Part shown: one piece after another, positions 1 through 7,076 of the stretch | Numbering within the stretch: the stretch's first letter is position 1 | How the letters are laid out: each line of letters opens with the position of its first letter | NCBI GenBank assembly: GCA_030646595.1 | Contig: JAUSKS010000231.1 | Coordinates: 1 to 17,456, forward strand | Length of the DNA stretch: 17,456 nucleotides | Direction of reading: 5' to 3' | Origin: Gallionellaceae bacterium | Lineage (GTDB): Bacteria; Pseudomonadota; Gammaproteobacteria; Burkholderiales; Gallionellaceae | Translations under genes and position numbers: made by a program | Notes under the pieces: model-generated | The model's database searches: none | Told to the model about the DNA's origin: nothing | Seen by the model: the letters and a program-made list of their open reading frames with translations, nothing else

Positions 1-1170
1 CATGCGAGCCGCACGGCGCGCAGGCATGACGCCAGCGGCCAGGCCAATTACCACTGCGCTGATTTCGGCGAGCACCACAAAAAATACTGGCGTATCCACT
101 GGCAAGGCTGGCAACAGGCCGTGCAAGCCCTGCGCAATGCCTATACCCAGCGTCAATCCAGCCAAGCCGCCCGCTGCTGCCAGCAGCATGGCCTCGCCCA
201 GAAACAACAATAATATTTGTCCCTGTCGCGCCCCCAAGGCTCGCAGCAAGCCAATCTCGCCAGTACGCTCGGTGACGGCCATGGTCATGATGGTAAGTAT
301 GCCCACACCGCCCACCAGCAGCGAAATACTGCCCAAGGCACCAACGGCAAAGGTAATCACATCCAGCACAGAGCCCATTACCTCCAGCATTTTCTGTTGC
401 GGTGTGATGGTGAAATCATCGCGCCCATGACGTGCGCTCAATACATCCTGGATGGCCTGCACCACTTTTTCCGGATCGGCGGTGGCCTGATAGGTCAGGT
501 CAATTTCCATCAAGCCGCTGCGATTGAACAAGGCCAATGCGCGTACCGCCGGAATATACACCGTGTCATCCAGATCAAAGCCCAGTACCTGGCCCTTGGG
601 GGCCATGACGCCGATTACCCGGTAGCGTTCCTCACCAACATGAATATAGCTGCCCAGCGGATTATCATTACCAAATAATTCCTGCCGCACCTTGCTGCCC
701 AGCACGACAAAAGCTCGCGCTTGAGTAAGGTCTTCCAGCGGCAAAAAATTCCCTAACTGTACTTGCGCTTGAAAGGTTTGCGGAAACTCTGCGCTCGCTC
801 CATACACTGTCGTGCGGCGGTTTTTTCCATTGCCGCGCACTTCGGCATTGCCCTGCACCGTGGGGTTGATGTGTTCCACCTGCGGTATACGGCGCAAGGC
901 TTCTGCATCTTCAATAGACAGTGGTTTGGTAGAACCAAATACGCCGATGGCCGCGCCGTGAGTCTGTGTCTTACCCGGGTAAATGGCGATCAAGTGAGTG
1001 CCGAACTGGGAAAATTCGGCCAGCACAAATTGGTGCAAGCCTGCGCCGATGGAAGTCAGCAGAATGACGGCGGCAATGCCGATGGCAATGCCCAGACCAG
1101 TTAAAAAGCTGCGCAGACGATAGGCCAGAAAAGTGGAGAAAGTGAGGCGCAATATATCATTCAATAACAT
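1..1170 (-). CDS. MacB/FtsX-type ABC transporter permease, C-terminus cut by window edge
   Basis: This is an open frame of 390 codons with no stop before the window edge. The ATG at 1170 is preceded by GGGAG about 6 bases upstream and lies 13 bases after the stop of the upstream permease. The protein has the MacB layout: one N-terminal membrane helix (roughly residues 20-45, LRSFLTGLGIAIGIAAVILL), a large periplasmic domain (about 50-265), and an FtsX domain. The FtsX part carries ISLLVGGVGILTIMTMAVTERTGEIGLLRALGA motifs split over a helix and its cytoplasmic loop, then two more helices. The visible end, MPARRAARM, is the usual start of the terminal PxxAARxDPxxAL motif, so only about ten residues should be missing. 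It lacks its own ATPase and presumably pairs with the ATPase at 3542-4222. Together with the neighbouring permease it could form a heterodimer. The substrate cannot be read from the sequence. Confidence 0.88.
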   Translation of the reverse strand, partial: MLLNDILRLTFSTFLAYRLRSFLTGLGIAIGIAAVILLTSIGAGLHQFVLAEFSQFGTHLIAIYPGKTQTHGAAIGVFGSTKPLSIEDAEALRRIPQVEHINPTVQGNAEVRGNGKNRRTTVYGASAEFPQTFQAQVQLGNFLPLEDLTQARAFVVLGSKVRQELFGNDNPLGSYIHVGEERYRVIGVMAPKGQVLGFDLDDTVYIPAVRALALFNRSGLMEIDLTYQATADPEKVVQAIQDVLSARHGRDDFTITPQQKMLEVMGSVLDVITFAVGALGSISLLVGGVGILTIMTMAVTERTGEIGLLRALGARQGQILLLFLGEAMLLAAAGGLAGLTLGIGIAQGLHGLLPALPVDTPVFFVVLAEISAVVIGLAAGVMPARRAARM

Positions 1171-1183
1171 TCATCGCTCCCGC

Positions 1184-2392
1184 TTATCGTCTCGCCAACG
1201 CCGCCACTGGATCAAGCTGCGCTGCGCGCCGCGCCGGCCACACGCTGAACAGAATGCCGACGGTCAATGCCGTACCGCAGGCCGCCAGCACCGCCCACCA
1301 CGGCGCAGCAACTGGTAGCGTGGGATAGAGATAGCCTATCGCGGCATTGCCCAACTCGCCCAATAATAAACCTATCATGCTGCCCATTACCGAAAGCAGT
1401 GCCGCCTCGGCAAAAAATAAACGGCGTATCTGAGCAGAGGGTGCGCCGAGTGCTTTCAACAGGCCGATTTCCTGGGTACGTTGCGCGACGGCAATCAGCA
1501 TCACATTCATGATCAACACCCCGGCTACTGCCAGACTAATTGCGGCAATGCCGCCCACAGCCAGCGTCAGCGCATGCAGTATGCGATCAAACGTAGCGAG
1601 GACAGCATCCTGGGTAATCACCGTGACATCGCGCTCGCCATTATGTTGCTGCACTAAAATGTCTTCTGTTTCCTGTCTGGCGCGAGCAATCATGTCGCGG
1701 CTTTTGGCTTCTACCAGAATACGAAACAAGCCATGCGTGTTGAACAGCAAATGCGCCGAGGCGACCGGGATGATCACCAGGGTATCGGTATTCAAACCCA
1801 ATGTTTCGCCTTGCGCCCGCAGCACACCGATCACGCGAAAACGTCGGTCACCCAGGCGTAGCCACTGGCCCACTGCTGTCTCAGCGCCGAACAATTCCTG
1901 CTTGACCTTGGCCCCCAGCACACATACGGGCGTAGCGACATGCCAATCGCCCGGCGGCAAAAATTGTCCTTGCGCCAATTCCATGTGGCGTATCGCCAGC
2001 AGATCAGAATTGGAGCCCAGCACGACAGCCTCACGGTTGCGCGATTCATGCACTGCCTGCGCCGCGCCCACCGTGAGTGGCGCGATGCGGCGTATGGCTG
2101 TGCTGCGCAACAGCGCCAAGGCATCGTCCAGCACAACGTCGCGGGTGGTTTGCCCCAGCAACATGCCGGGCGCGCTGCCCGCTGTCTCGGAACGGCCTGG
2201 CAATACAATTATCAGATTGGAACCCAGAGCAGAGAACTGGCCGATCACATAACGGCGCGCACCTTCTCCCAGCGCCGTCAGAATCACCACGGCGGCCACG
2301 CCTATGGACATGGCCAGAATCATCAACAGCGTACGCGAGCGCGCACCGCGCAGACTACCGGAGGCGAACAGCAGAGTGTCGGATAGATTCAT
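1184..2392 (-). CDS. MacB/FtsX-type ABC transporter permease
   Basis: The protein has 402 residues from ATG 2392. A GTG five codons upstream (2407) is an alternative start; I prefer the ATG because MNLSDTLLFA matches how family members begin, though neither start has a strong ribosome site. It has an N-terminal helix (about 20-42, TLLMILAMSIGVAAVVILTA), a MacB-type periplasmic domain (about 50-270), and a C-terminal FtsX domain with helices around 275-300, 325-350 and 365-385. It ends in WPARRAAQLDPVAALARR, the standard PARRAAxxDPxxAL finish. It is the same fold and length class as the next gene but clearly diverged, so the pair looks like an old duplication rather than a recent copy. It is separated from its likely ATPase by the oppositely oriented gene at 2586-3536 and may need its own promoter in 2408-2585. 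Confidence 0.9.
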   Translation of the reverse strand: MNLSDTLLFASGSLRGARSRTLLMILAMSIGVAAVVILTALGEGARRYVIGQFSALGSNLIIVLPGRSETAGSAPGMLLGQTTRDVVLDDALALLRSTAIRRIAPLTVGAAQAVHESRNREAVVLGSNSDLLAIRHMELAQGQFLPPGDWHVATPVCVLGAKVKQELFGAETAVGQWLRLGDRRFRVIGVLRAQGETLGLNTDTLVIIPVASAHLLFNTHGLFRILVEAKSRDMIARARQETEDILVQQHNGERDVTVITQDAVLATFDRILHALTLAVGGIAAISLAVAGVLIMNVMLIAVAQRTQEIGLLKALGAPSAQIRRLFFAEAALLSVMGSMIGLLLGELGNAAIGYLYPTLPVAAPWWAVLAACGTALTVGILFSVWPARRAAQLDPVAALARR

Positions 2393-2572
2393 GATTACCG
2401 GCGACACTACCCGCTAATTAATCAACATGCAATACAGCTGAGCAGTCACCCAATATAAGCGCTGCTGTGTGCGTCAACGCACGGTTAAATATGGGCAATA
2501 GCGCACTATAGGAGTATGGGAATCGTGTTCTTTGGTTCTAATCGTCCACTATCGGACTCCACCCTTTACCTG

Positions 2573-2579
2573 AAGGAAG
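2573..2579 (+). promoter_or_regulatory. Ribosome binding site of the DUF3494/PEP-CTERM gene
   Basis: AAGGAAG lies six bases before ATG 2586. It supports that start over the overlapping out-of-frame ATG at 2516. Confidence 0.75.
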
Positions 2580-2585
2580 AAACAA

Positions 2586-3536
2586 ATGAACAAATATCCG
2601 CCGACCTATTTAAAGTATTCCCCACAGGTGCTGACCCTGGCCCTGCTCGCCACGTTTTTTGGGGTGGCATCACCTACATCGGCTGCCCCCTTGCTGGGTC
2701 CGGATGTATCCAGCTTTGCGGTTCTGGGTGCCACCACCGTGACCAATGTCCCTACCAGCACCATCGTTGGAAACGTCGGGGTTGCTCCAGGTTTTTCGAT
2801 TACTGGCTTTAATTCCTCACCCGGCGTCGCAACAGCAGACGCCCAGATAACAAGCGGACTGGTACATACCACTACTGCCGTGGCAGCACAGGCGCAAAGT
2901 GATCTCACCATTGCGCAAACGAATTTAGGTCTTATGGGGCCGGGTACGCTGCTAGGTGTGGATCTAGCTGGCCTCACACTCTCGCCAGGAGTCTATACTG
3001 TGCCTGCCGGCGTGAGTAATCTAACCGGAACCCTCACCCTGGATGGACAAGGCAATGCCAATGCCGCTTGGGTATTTCAGATGCCGAGCACGTTGATCAG
3101 CTCACCCGGTTCAGTAGTCAATGTGATCAACACCGGCTCAGGTGCCGGGCTCTATTGGAATGTCGGCAGCTCGGCAACGCTGGATACCACCACCTCATTT
3201 CAGGGAAATATTCTCGCCCTCACCAGCATCACCTTGAACACCGGTGCGACTATAGGCTGTGGTAGAGCCTTGGCGGATACGGGTGCGGTGAGTATGAGCA
3301 TGAACACTCTCGGCTTCGGCTGCGCAACCGGTACTGGTGGAGAAGGCAGCAATGGTTTCAGTGGTGGACTTACGCTGGCCACTGGTGCAAGTGGCGAGAT
3401 ACCCACTTTCCTTCCCTGTGCACCTCTCAGCGCCGTTCCGGAGCCCAGCTCTGCGATTCTCCTGATCAGCGGCCTGGTCGGACTGACGCTGTGGAGACGT
3501 CGGCAATACTTGGCAGACCAAATTGTCCGGAGCTAA
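2586..3536 (+). CDS. Secreted DUF3494 (ice-binding-like) protein with PEP-CTERM anchor
   Basis: The protein has 316 residues; the ATG at 2586 has AAGGAAG six bases upstream (2573-2579). A signal peptide covers residues 1 to about 33 (hydrophobic stretch VLTLALLATFFGVA, cleavage near SPTSA-A). Residues about 38-255 match the DUF3494/ice-binding family by eye: the start LGPDVSSFAVLGATTVTNVP, the GNVGVAPG turn, LSPGVYTVPAG, GNANAAWVFQMPSTL, FQGNILALTSITLNTGATIGCGRAL and the GAVSMSMNT ending. Such domains fold as a beta-solenoid. Some members bind ice and others are adhesins or surface proteins. At the C-terminus, VPEPSS (284-289), a short hydrophobic helix and RRR (304-306) form a PEP-CTERM signal for exosortase cleavage and export to the outside or exopolysaccharide. 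The tail after RRR is ten residues, longer than usual. The gene sits antisense inside a MacAB-like operon and stops five bases from the ATPase stop. Ice binding itself is not proven. Confidence 0.88.
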   Translation: MNKYPPTYLKYSPQVLTLALLATFFGVASPTSAAPLLGPDVSSFAVLGATTVTNVPTSTIVGNVGVAPGFSITGFNSSPGVATADAQITSGLVHTTTAVAAQAQSDLTIAQTNLGLMGPGTLLGVDLAGLTLSPGVYTVPAGVSNLTGTLTLDGQGNANAAWVFQMPSTLISSPGSVVNVINTGSGAGLYWNVGSSATLDTTTSFQGNILALTSITLNTGATIGCGRALADTGAVSMSMNTLGFGCATGTGGEGSNGFSGGLTLATGASGEIPTFLPCAPLSAVPEPSSAILLISGLVGLTLWRRRQYLADQIVRS

Positions 3537-3552
3537 GCTGGCTACGCAGCTT
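3535..3552. repeat. Short inverted repeat across two convergent stop codons
   Basis: AAGCTG (3535-3540) and CAGCTT (3547-3552) are perfect 6-base arms around the loop GCTACG. The repeat covers the end of the PEP-CTERM stop codon and the last bases of the ATPase gene. There is no T tract on either side, so it is at best a weak bidirectional terminator or RNA-end hairpin. It may also be chance. Confidence 0.35.
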
Positions 3553-4222
3553 TACGCGTATCGGTCACAATCTGTCCATCCATCATCCCCAGTTGGCGCA
3601 TCGCCCGTGCGCCGAGTTGGTTATCATGGGTCACCACAATCAAGGTCACGCCCTGTTCTGCTAACTGCTCCAGCAGGTGCATGACTTCCTTGCCGGTGGT
3701 TTGATCGAGATTGCCTGTAGGTTCATCCGCCAATAGCACTGCCGGACGCATGACGGTGGCGCGGGCAATGGCCACGCGCTGGCGCTGGCCACCGGAAAGC
3801 TGGTCAGGTCTGTGATCGGCGCGTTCGGTCAGGCCATAACTGTCCAGCAATTGTGCCACCCGTTGCTTGCGTTCTGCCACAGCCACGCCGCTTAAAATCA
3901 GCGGCAATTCGATGTTCATCGCTGCGGTCAAGCGCGGCACCAGATGAAAAAACTGAAACACAAAACCGATTTTCTCGCGCCGCACCTGCGCCTGCTGCTT
4001 ATCATCCAGCGTGGTGACATCCAGCCCATCCAGGCGATAAACACCGGCACTGGGTCTATCCAGCAGACCGATCAAGTTGAGTAAGGTAGATTTGCCGGAA
4101 CCGGACGGCCCCATGATGGAAACATATTCGCCTGCCGCCAGATTCAAATTAATGTTGCGCAGTGCAGCGACTTGCTGATCGCCCACCGTAAAAATACGGC
4201 TGACGTCGTCGAACGCAATCAT
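3542..4222 (-). CDS. ABC transporter ATPase, MacB/LolD class
   Basis: The protein has 226 residues, the normal size for a stand-alone MacB/LolD-type ATPase. Walker A is GPSGSGKS (38-45), the Q-loop is at Q90, the signature is [14 protein letters not shown] (from 142), Walker B is [13 protein letters not shown] (from 161) and the H-loop His is H199 (VVTHD). All catalytic motifs are intact. Its ATG overlaps the stop of the adaptor gene by four bases, so translation is probably coupled. It would energise export through the two permeases at 1-2392, using the adaptor at 4219-5415 to bridge the periplasm. The permeases do not follow directly: a gene on the other strand separates them. The substrate is unknown; candidates by family are peptides, macrolide-like compounds, siderophores or lipids. 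Confidence 0.93.
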   Translation of the reverse strand: MIAFDDVSRIFTVGDQQVAALRNINLNLAAGEYVSIMGPSGSGKSTLLNLIGLLDRPSAGVYRLDGLDVTTLDDKQQAQVRREKIGFVFQFFHLVPRLTAAMNIELPLILSGVAVAERKQRVAQLLDSYGLTERADHRPDQLSGGQRQRVAIARATVMRPAVLLADEPTGNLDQTTGKEVMHLLEQLAEQGVTLIVVTHDNQLGARAMRQLGMMDGQIVTDTRKAA

Positions 4223-5415
4223 TCTCCAGGCTTTCCAGTTTCAGCTTTCCCGGCTTCCGGCTGTACGCGCACACCGGCCTTTACGCCAGGACGATCGAGT
4301 GACAGCACAATCTGCTCGCCTTCGGCGAGGCCAGAAACAATTTCGATATATTTCCAGTTGGCTAAACCTGTGGTCACCGGACGATCTTCCAGTTTTCCAT
4401 CTGTGCGGTATAGCAACACATGTTTGCCTTCCATCAAGGCTTGCGCGGGAATACGCACTACGCCTTCGTGCGCGTTGTACACAATCTCCACATCCGCGCT
4501 GTAGCCCACCAGCAATTTCTCTGCTTGCGGCAATTCGCTAAAAGTCACCTCCACTTCAACTGTGCGCGCCTGCTTCTCCAGGTCTGTCACATAGGGCGCG
4601 ATACGTTTCACTTTGCCTGCAAATTGCTTACCCTTCATTGCATCCAGCGTAATGCGACCGGGCTGCCCCACTTTCAGCGCGGCAGCATCCACCTCGTCTA
4701 TCGGCGCGCTGACAAACAGACAGCTATCATCAATCAAATCCATGGCCGCCATGGTAGGAATGCCCGGCAGTGCGGGTGTGGAATATTCGCCCAACTCGCC
4801 GCTGATATCCGCTACCACTCCATTGAATGGTGCGCGCAACACCATGCGCGTCAGGCTGGTGCGAGCCACTGCTATACGCGAATTGCCCTGCTTGATTTCG
4901 CTGTGCGCCGCTTCACAGGCAGCATGGCGGGTCTTGGCATCGGTCAGGGTGCGGTCCAACTGTTGCGGCGAAATAAATCCTTGCTGTTGCAATTGCCGCG
5001 CCCGTTCTGCTTCGCGTTGCGCGGCTTCGTCCAGCGCACAGGCCTCCTGCGCATGCAGCGTGGCAGTCTTTAGCTGCTCTTGCGCCAAAGCTTCCTGGGC
5101 CTGTAAATCCTCATTCCAGAGCTCCAGCAAGACCTGCCCGGCCACCACCCGCTCGCCTTTTTTCACTCTCATGCGCGCGATCTGTCCGCCTGCAGCAGGA
5201 GCCAGCTTGGCGCGGCGGCAGGCTTTAATGGTGCCCGCGCGGGTATTGCTGACTGTCGCCTCCACTGTTCCGCGCTCGACTTTTCCCAGCACGACTGGCA
5301 TGGGCTTGGTGCGCAGGAAAAACCAAGCTGCTGCCAGTAACAAGGCTGAAAGAAGTAACAGCAGAATGAAACGAGAGACAGGAAACCTACGCTGGGCAGG
5401 TTGTGGCGAAGTCAT
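4219..5415 (-). CDS. Periplasmic adaptor (membrane fusion) protein, HlyD/MacA class
   Basis: The protein has 398 residues. It opens with a short cytoplasmic tail and a single membrane helix (about 15-34, FILLLLLSALLLAAAWFFL) with no lipobox, so it is anchored by the helix. The first half of the lipoyl domain (around 70-95, APAAGGQIARMRVKKGERVVAG) is followed by a long alanine, glutamate and glutamine-rich alpha-hairpin (about 100-190) and the second lipoyl half (LRAPFNGVVADI). Then come beta-barrel and membrane-proximal segments up to GLAEGEQIVLSLDRPGVKAG. The tail is rich in E, G and K. No clear Shine-Dalgarno precedes ATG 5415, and an inverted repeat at the end of the upstream regulator gene lies in the 34-base gap. 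Together with the downstream ATPase and permeases it forms a MacAB-like exporter, which would need an outer membrane TolC-type channel encoded elsewhere. Confidence 0.9.
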   Translation of the reverse strand: MTSPQPAQRRFPVSRFILLLLLSALLLAAAWFFLRTKPMPVVLGKVERGTVEATVSNTRAGTIKACRRAKLAPAAGGQIARMRVKKGERVVAGQVLLELWNEDLQAQEALAQEQLKTATLHAQEACALDEAAQREAERARQLQQQGFISPQQLDRTLTDAKTRHAACEAAHSEIKQGNSRIAVARTSLTRMVLRAPFNGVVADISGELGEYSTPALPGIPTMAAMDLIDDSCLFVSAPIDEVDAAALKVGQPGRITLDAMKGKQFAGKVKRIAPYVTDLEKQARTVEVEVTFSELPQAEKLLVGYSADVEIVYNAHEGVVRIPAQALMEGKHVLLYRTDGKLEDRPVTTGLANWKYIEIVSGLAEGEQIVLSLDRPGVKAGVRVQPEAGKAETGKPGE

Positions 5416-5434
5416 GGGAAGCCAGCAAGCAAAC

Positions 5435-5451
5435 AGGCATTAACAATGCCT
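5435..5451. repeat. Inverted repeat between the Fur-family gene and the adaptor gene
   Basis: AGGCATT (5435-5441) and AATGCCT (5445-5451) are perfect 7-base arms with a 3-base loop, overlapping the regulator stop codon. On the minus strand the stem is followed by GTTTGCTTGC, which is too poor in T for a good intrinsic terminator. It could be an RNA hairpin that lowers readthrough into the adaptor gene, or a protein-binding site. Confidence 0.45.
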
Positions 5452-5872
5452 ATACGGCAGAACGAATACGAACCACTACATCTATACCCGCAGAAACCAT
5501 GCCTGGAGGAATTTTGGGGAGGTTGCTGATAGTAATTTCGTCAGCAGGGATATCCATCAACTTGCCGCTCGCCACATCATAGAAATGGTGATGCGCACCA
5601 ACATTGGAATCGTAAAAGACTTTGGTCGGGTCAACCAGCACTTCACGCAACAGGCCTTTTTCTACAAATAGCTTGAGGGTGTTGTAAACCGTAGCCTTGG
5701 AAGCATAAGCATGATGCGCATCAATCCGCGCCTGTATCTGATCCGCCGATAAATGCTGATGTTCGGAAAATAATATGTGGGCAATATCAATCCGCTGCCG
5801 TGTTGGGCCTATGCCATGTCGGTGCAAAAGCTTAACAGCATCTTCGCGCAGAAAAGGGGAGTCGGGATTCAT
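5450..5872 (-). CDS. Fur-family transcriptional regulator, Irr/PerR-like
   Basis: The protein has 140 residues from ATG 5872. A start 19 codons upstream (5929) is possible, but MNPDSPFLREDAVKLLHRHG is the family's normal beginning and a promoter lies just before it. The N-terminal winged helix has GIGPTRQRIDI (20-30) and the recognition helix SKATVYNTL (58-66). The C-terminal dimer and metal domain has VFYD (Asp 88), a HHH run (94-96), KLMDIP (Asp 107) and the ending ISNLPKIPPGM...DVVVRIR. The HHH run plus that ending resembles the Irr (heme/iron response) branch. Asp 88 and the histidines also match the regulatory metal site of PerR. There is no cysteine at all, so the structural CxxC zinc site of Fur and PerR is absent. 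The gene precedes the MacAB-like genes by 34 bases and may control them. The assignment to Irr rather than PerR is from memory of the family, not a search. Confidence 0.85.
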   Translation of the reverse strand: MNPDSPFLREDAVKLLHRHGIGPTRQRIDIAHILFSEHQHLSADQIQARIDAHHAYASKATVYNTLKLFVEKGLLREVLVDPTKVFYDSNVGAHHHFYDVASGKLMDIPADEITISNLPKIPPGMVSAGIDVVVRIRSAV

Positions 5873-5878
5873 AAGGCA

Positions 5879-5907
5879 ATTATATGACAAGATTTCGAGA
5901 ATGTCTA
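5879..5907 (-). promoter_or_regulatory. Sigma70-type promoter of the Fur-family gene
   Basis: Read on the minus strand, TAGACA (5907-5902) is a -35 box with five of six consensus bases. A 17-base spacer leads to a perfect TATAAT (5884-5879). The expected transcription start, six to seven bases on, coincides with the A of ATG 5872. The mRNA would then be leaderless or nearly so, which agrees with the lack of any Shine-Dalgarno before that ATG. Confidence 0.65.
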
Positions 5908-5908
5908 A

Positions 5909-5922
5909 AGTTAGTTCTAACT
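5909..5922. promoter_or_regulatory. Candidate operator: inverted repeat abutting the -35 box
   Basis: AGTTAG (5909-5914) and CTAACT (5917-5922) are perfect 6-base arms separated by TT, lying one base upstream of the -35 hexamer of the Fur-family gene. The TTAG/CTAA half-sites are AT-rich as in many Fur-family boxes, and the position suits autoregulation. The repeat also covers the thiO stop codon. It is not the full published Irr box. Confidence 0.4.
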
Positions 5923-6990
5923 CCGCCATCCGGCCTGGTAAGGGGCGACCTCTATGGGCTGGGGCTGGCCTTTTATTTCATTTAACAGAATTTCCACGCT
6001 GGCTGGAGCCATGGTCACACCATAACGAAAATGGCCGCTGTTAATGTAGAGATTATGCAATTGCGGATGCCGCGCTATGGTAGGAATATTGGCTGGCGAG
6101 CCAGGACGCAGGCCAGCCCAGTGTTTGGCCAAGGGCATGCCGCGCAACTGCGGCAATATTTTCTGCGCGCGTTGCAGTAAATCTTCCCGCGCCGCAGCGG
6201 TAGTTTGTTTATCAAAACCTGTGTCTTCCAGCGTACTGCCGATCAATACATATCCATCGCGACGCGGAATTAAATATAAATCATCCTGCAACACGATAGG
6301 GGCCAAGGGAGGAACCACAAATTTATATAGCAACATCTGCCCGCACATCGGCTTGATATCAAGTTGCAAAGCATGTTTACCCAGCACTTCCCTACTCCAG
6401 GCACCTGCCGCCACAATATATTTATGCGCGCTGAACTGTCCGCATGAAGTACCTAGCGCCTGCACCTGATCTTGTTCATTTATCAAGCCGGTCACCGCGC
6501 AGTGTTCGATGATGCGACCACCCAACATTATCACCCGTTGATGCAGCGCGCGCAGCAAACGCGGATTACGCACCTGGGCTACCTCTGGCAAATACAGTGC
6601 ATCGCCGGATATTCCAGATGCGTAATCTGCCGCCTTAACCTGGCACAGGGTAACTGCATGGGTGGCACACCACTGTTGCGCAAGTTGCAAATCGAAGGGC
6701 GGCAATACCAGCATGCCGCTGGTTTCGTATTCCGCATCAATCCCGCTGGCTGCATGCAAATATGCGACCCAGGCGGGGAATAAGGCAGCACTGTAGCGCG
6801 TCAAGCGCGTCACCTCATCGGGATAATCCCACGGACACAACGGCGACAGAATTCCACCGCCGGCCCAGGAAGATTCTGCTCCTGTTTTTCCGCGTTCCAG
6901 CACCGTGACGCTTGCCCCCTGCGCCAGCAAACGCTCCGCCGTAGCCAAGCCGATGATGCCTGCGCCGATTACAATATAATCCTGTTTCAT
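5917..6990 (-). CDS. thiO: Glycine oxidase ThiO (FAD-dependent)
   Basis: The protein has 357 residues. The FAD-binding Rossmann motif is VIGAGIIGLATAERL (7-21), followed by the acidic end of the second strand, VLERG. The stretch GAESSWAGGGILSPLCPWDYP is typical of ThiO-type oxidases of the DAO family. Near the C-terminus, HWAGLRPGSPANIP and INSGHFRYGVTMAPAS form the conserved second FAD and substrate region. ThiO oxidises glycine to iminoglycine, used to build the thiazole of thiamine, and releases hydrogen peroxide. No other thi gene is in the window. The ribosome site before ATG 6990 is weak. The gene is divergent from the hydrolase at 7077 across 86 bases, and its end carries the promoter of the downstream regulator. 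A general amino-acid oxidase of the DadA type is the main alternative. Confidence 0.85.
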   Translation of the reverse strand: MKQDYIVIGAGIIGLATAERLLAQGASVTVLERGKTGAESSWAGGGILSPLCPWDYPDEVTRLTRYSAALFPAWVAYLHAASGIDAEYETSGMLVLPPFDLQLAQQWCATHAVTLCQVKAADYASGISGDALYLPEVAQVRNPRLLRALHQRVIMLGGRIIEHCAVTGLINEQDQVQALGTSCGQFSAHKYIVAAGAWSREVLGKHALQLDIKPMCGQMLLYKFVVPPLAPIVLQDDLYLIPRRDGYVLIGSTLEDTGFDKQTTAAAREDLLQRAQKILPQLRGMPLAKHWAGLRPGSPANIPTIARHPQLHNLYINSGHFRYGVTMAPASVEILLNEIKGQPQPIEVAPYQAGWRS

Positions 6991-7064
6991 TGCATCTACA
7001 GTCGTTGGTAAACCCGCGCATGATACTCTAGCGGCTGTGGATACATCTGCTGGGTTTGCTGTTC

Positions 7065-7069
7065 AGGAG
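7065..7069 (+). promoter_or_regulatory. Ribosome binding site fixing the hydrolase start
   Basis: AGGAG lies seven bases before ATG 7077 and so favours that start over the in-frame ATG at 7056. The choice puts a clean signal peptide at the N-terminus. Confidence 0.7.
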
Positions 7070-7076
7070 AAGGGCG

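Noticed and set aside
1509..2252. A 247-codon plus-strand open frame across the permease gene.
   Set aside because: It is antisense to a clear MacB/FtsX permease and its translation is low-complexity (Ser, Thr, Arg, Ala) with no recognisable domain.
1..2392. The two permeases as a recent tandem duplication.
   Set aside because: They share layout and motifs but are widely diverged in protein sequence, with no long identical DNA stretch seen.
2452..2477. Possible minus-strand promoter for the permeases: TTGACG (2477-2472) and TATATT (2457-2452).
   Set aside because: The spacer is only 14 bases, too short for a sigma70 promoter. The region must still be considered for a start if the permeases are not reached by readthrough.
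4613..5443. A 276-codon plus-strand open frame across the adaptor gene.
   Set aside because: It mirrors the adaptor coding strand, has a biased Ala/Ser/Arg/Cys composition and no ribosome site or domain.
5899..5922. Full Irr-type box (TTTAGAA-N3-TTCTAAA) upstream of the regulator gene.
   Set aside because: Half-site fragments are present but the spacing does not match. Only the 6-2-6 inverted repeat is supported.
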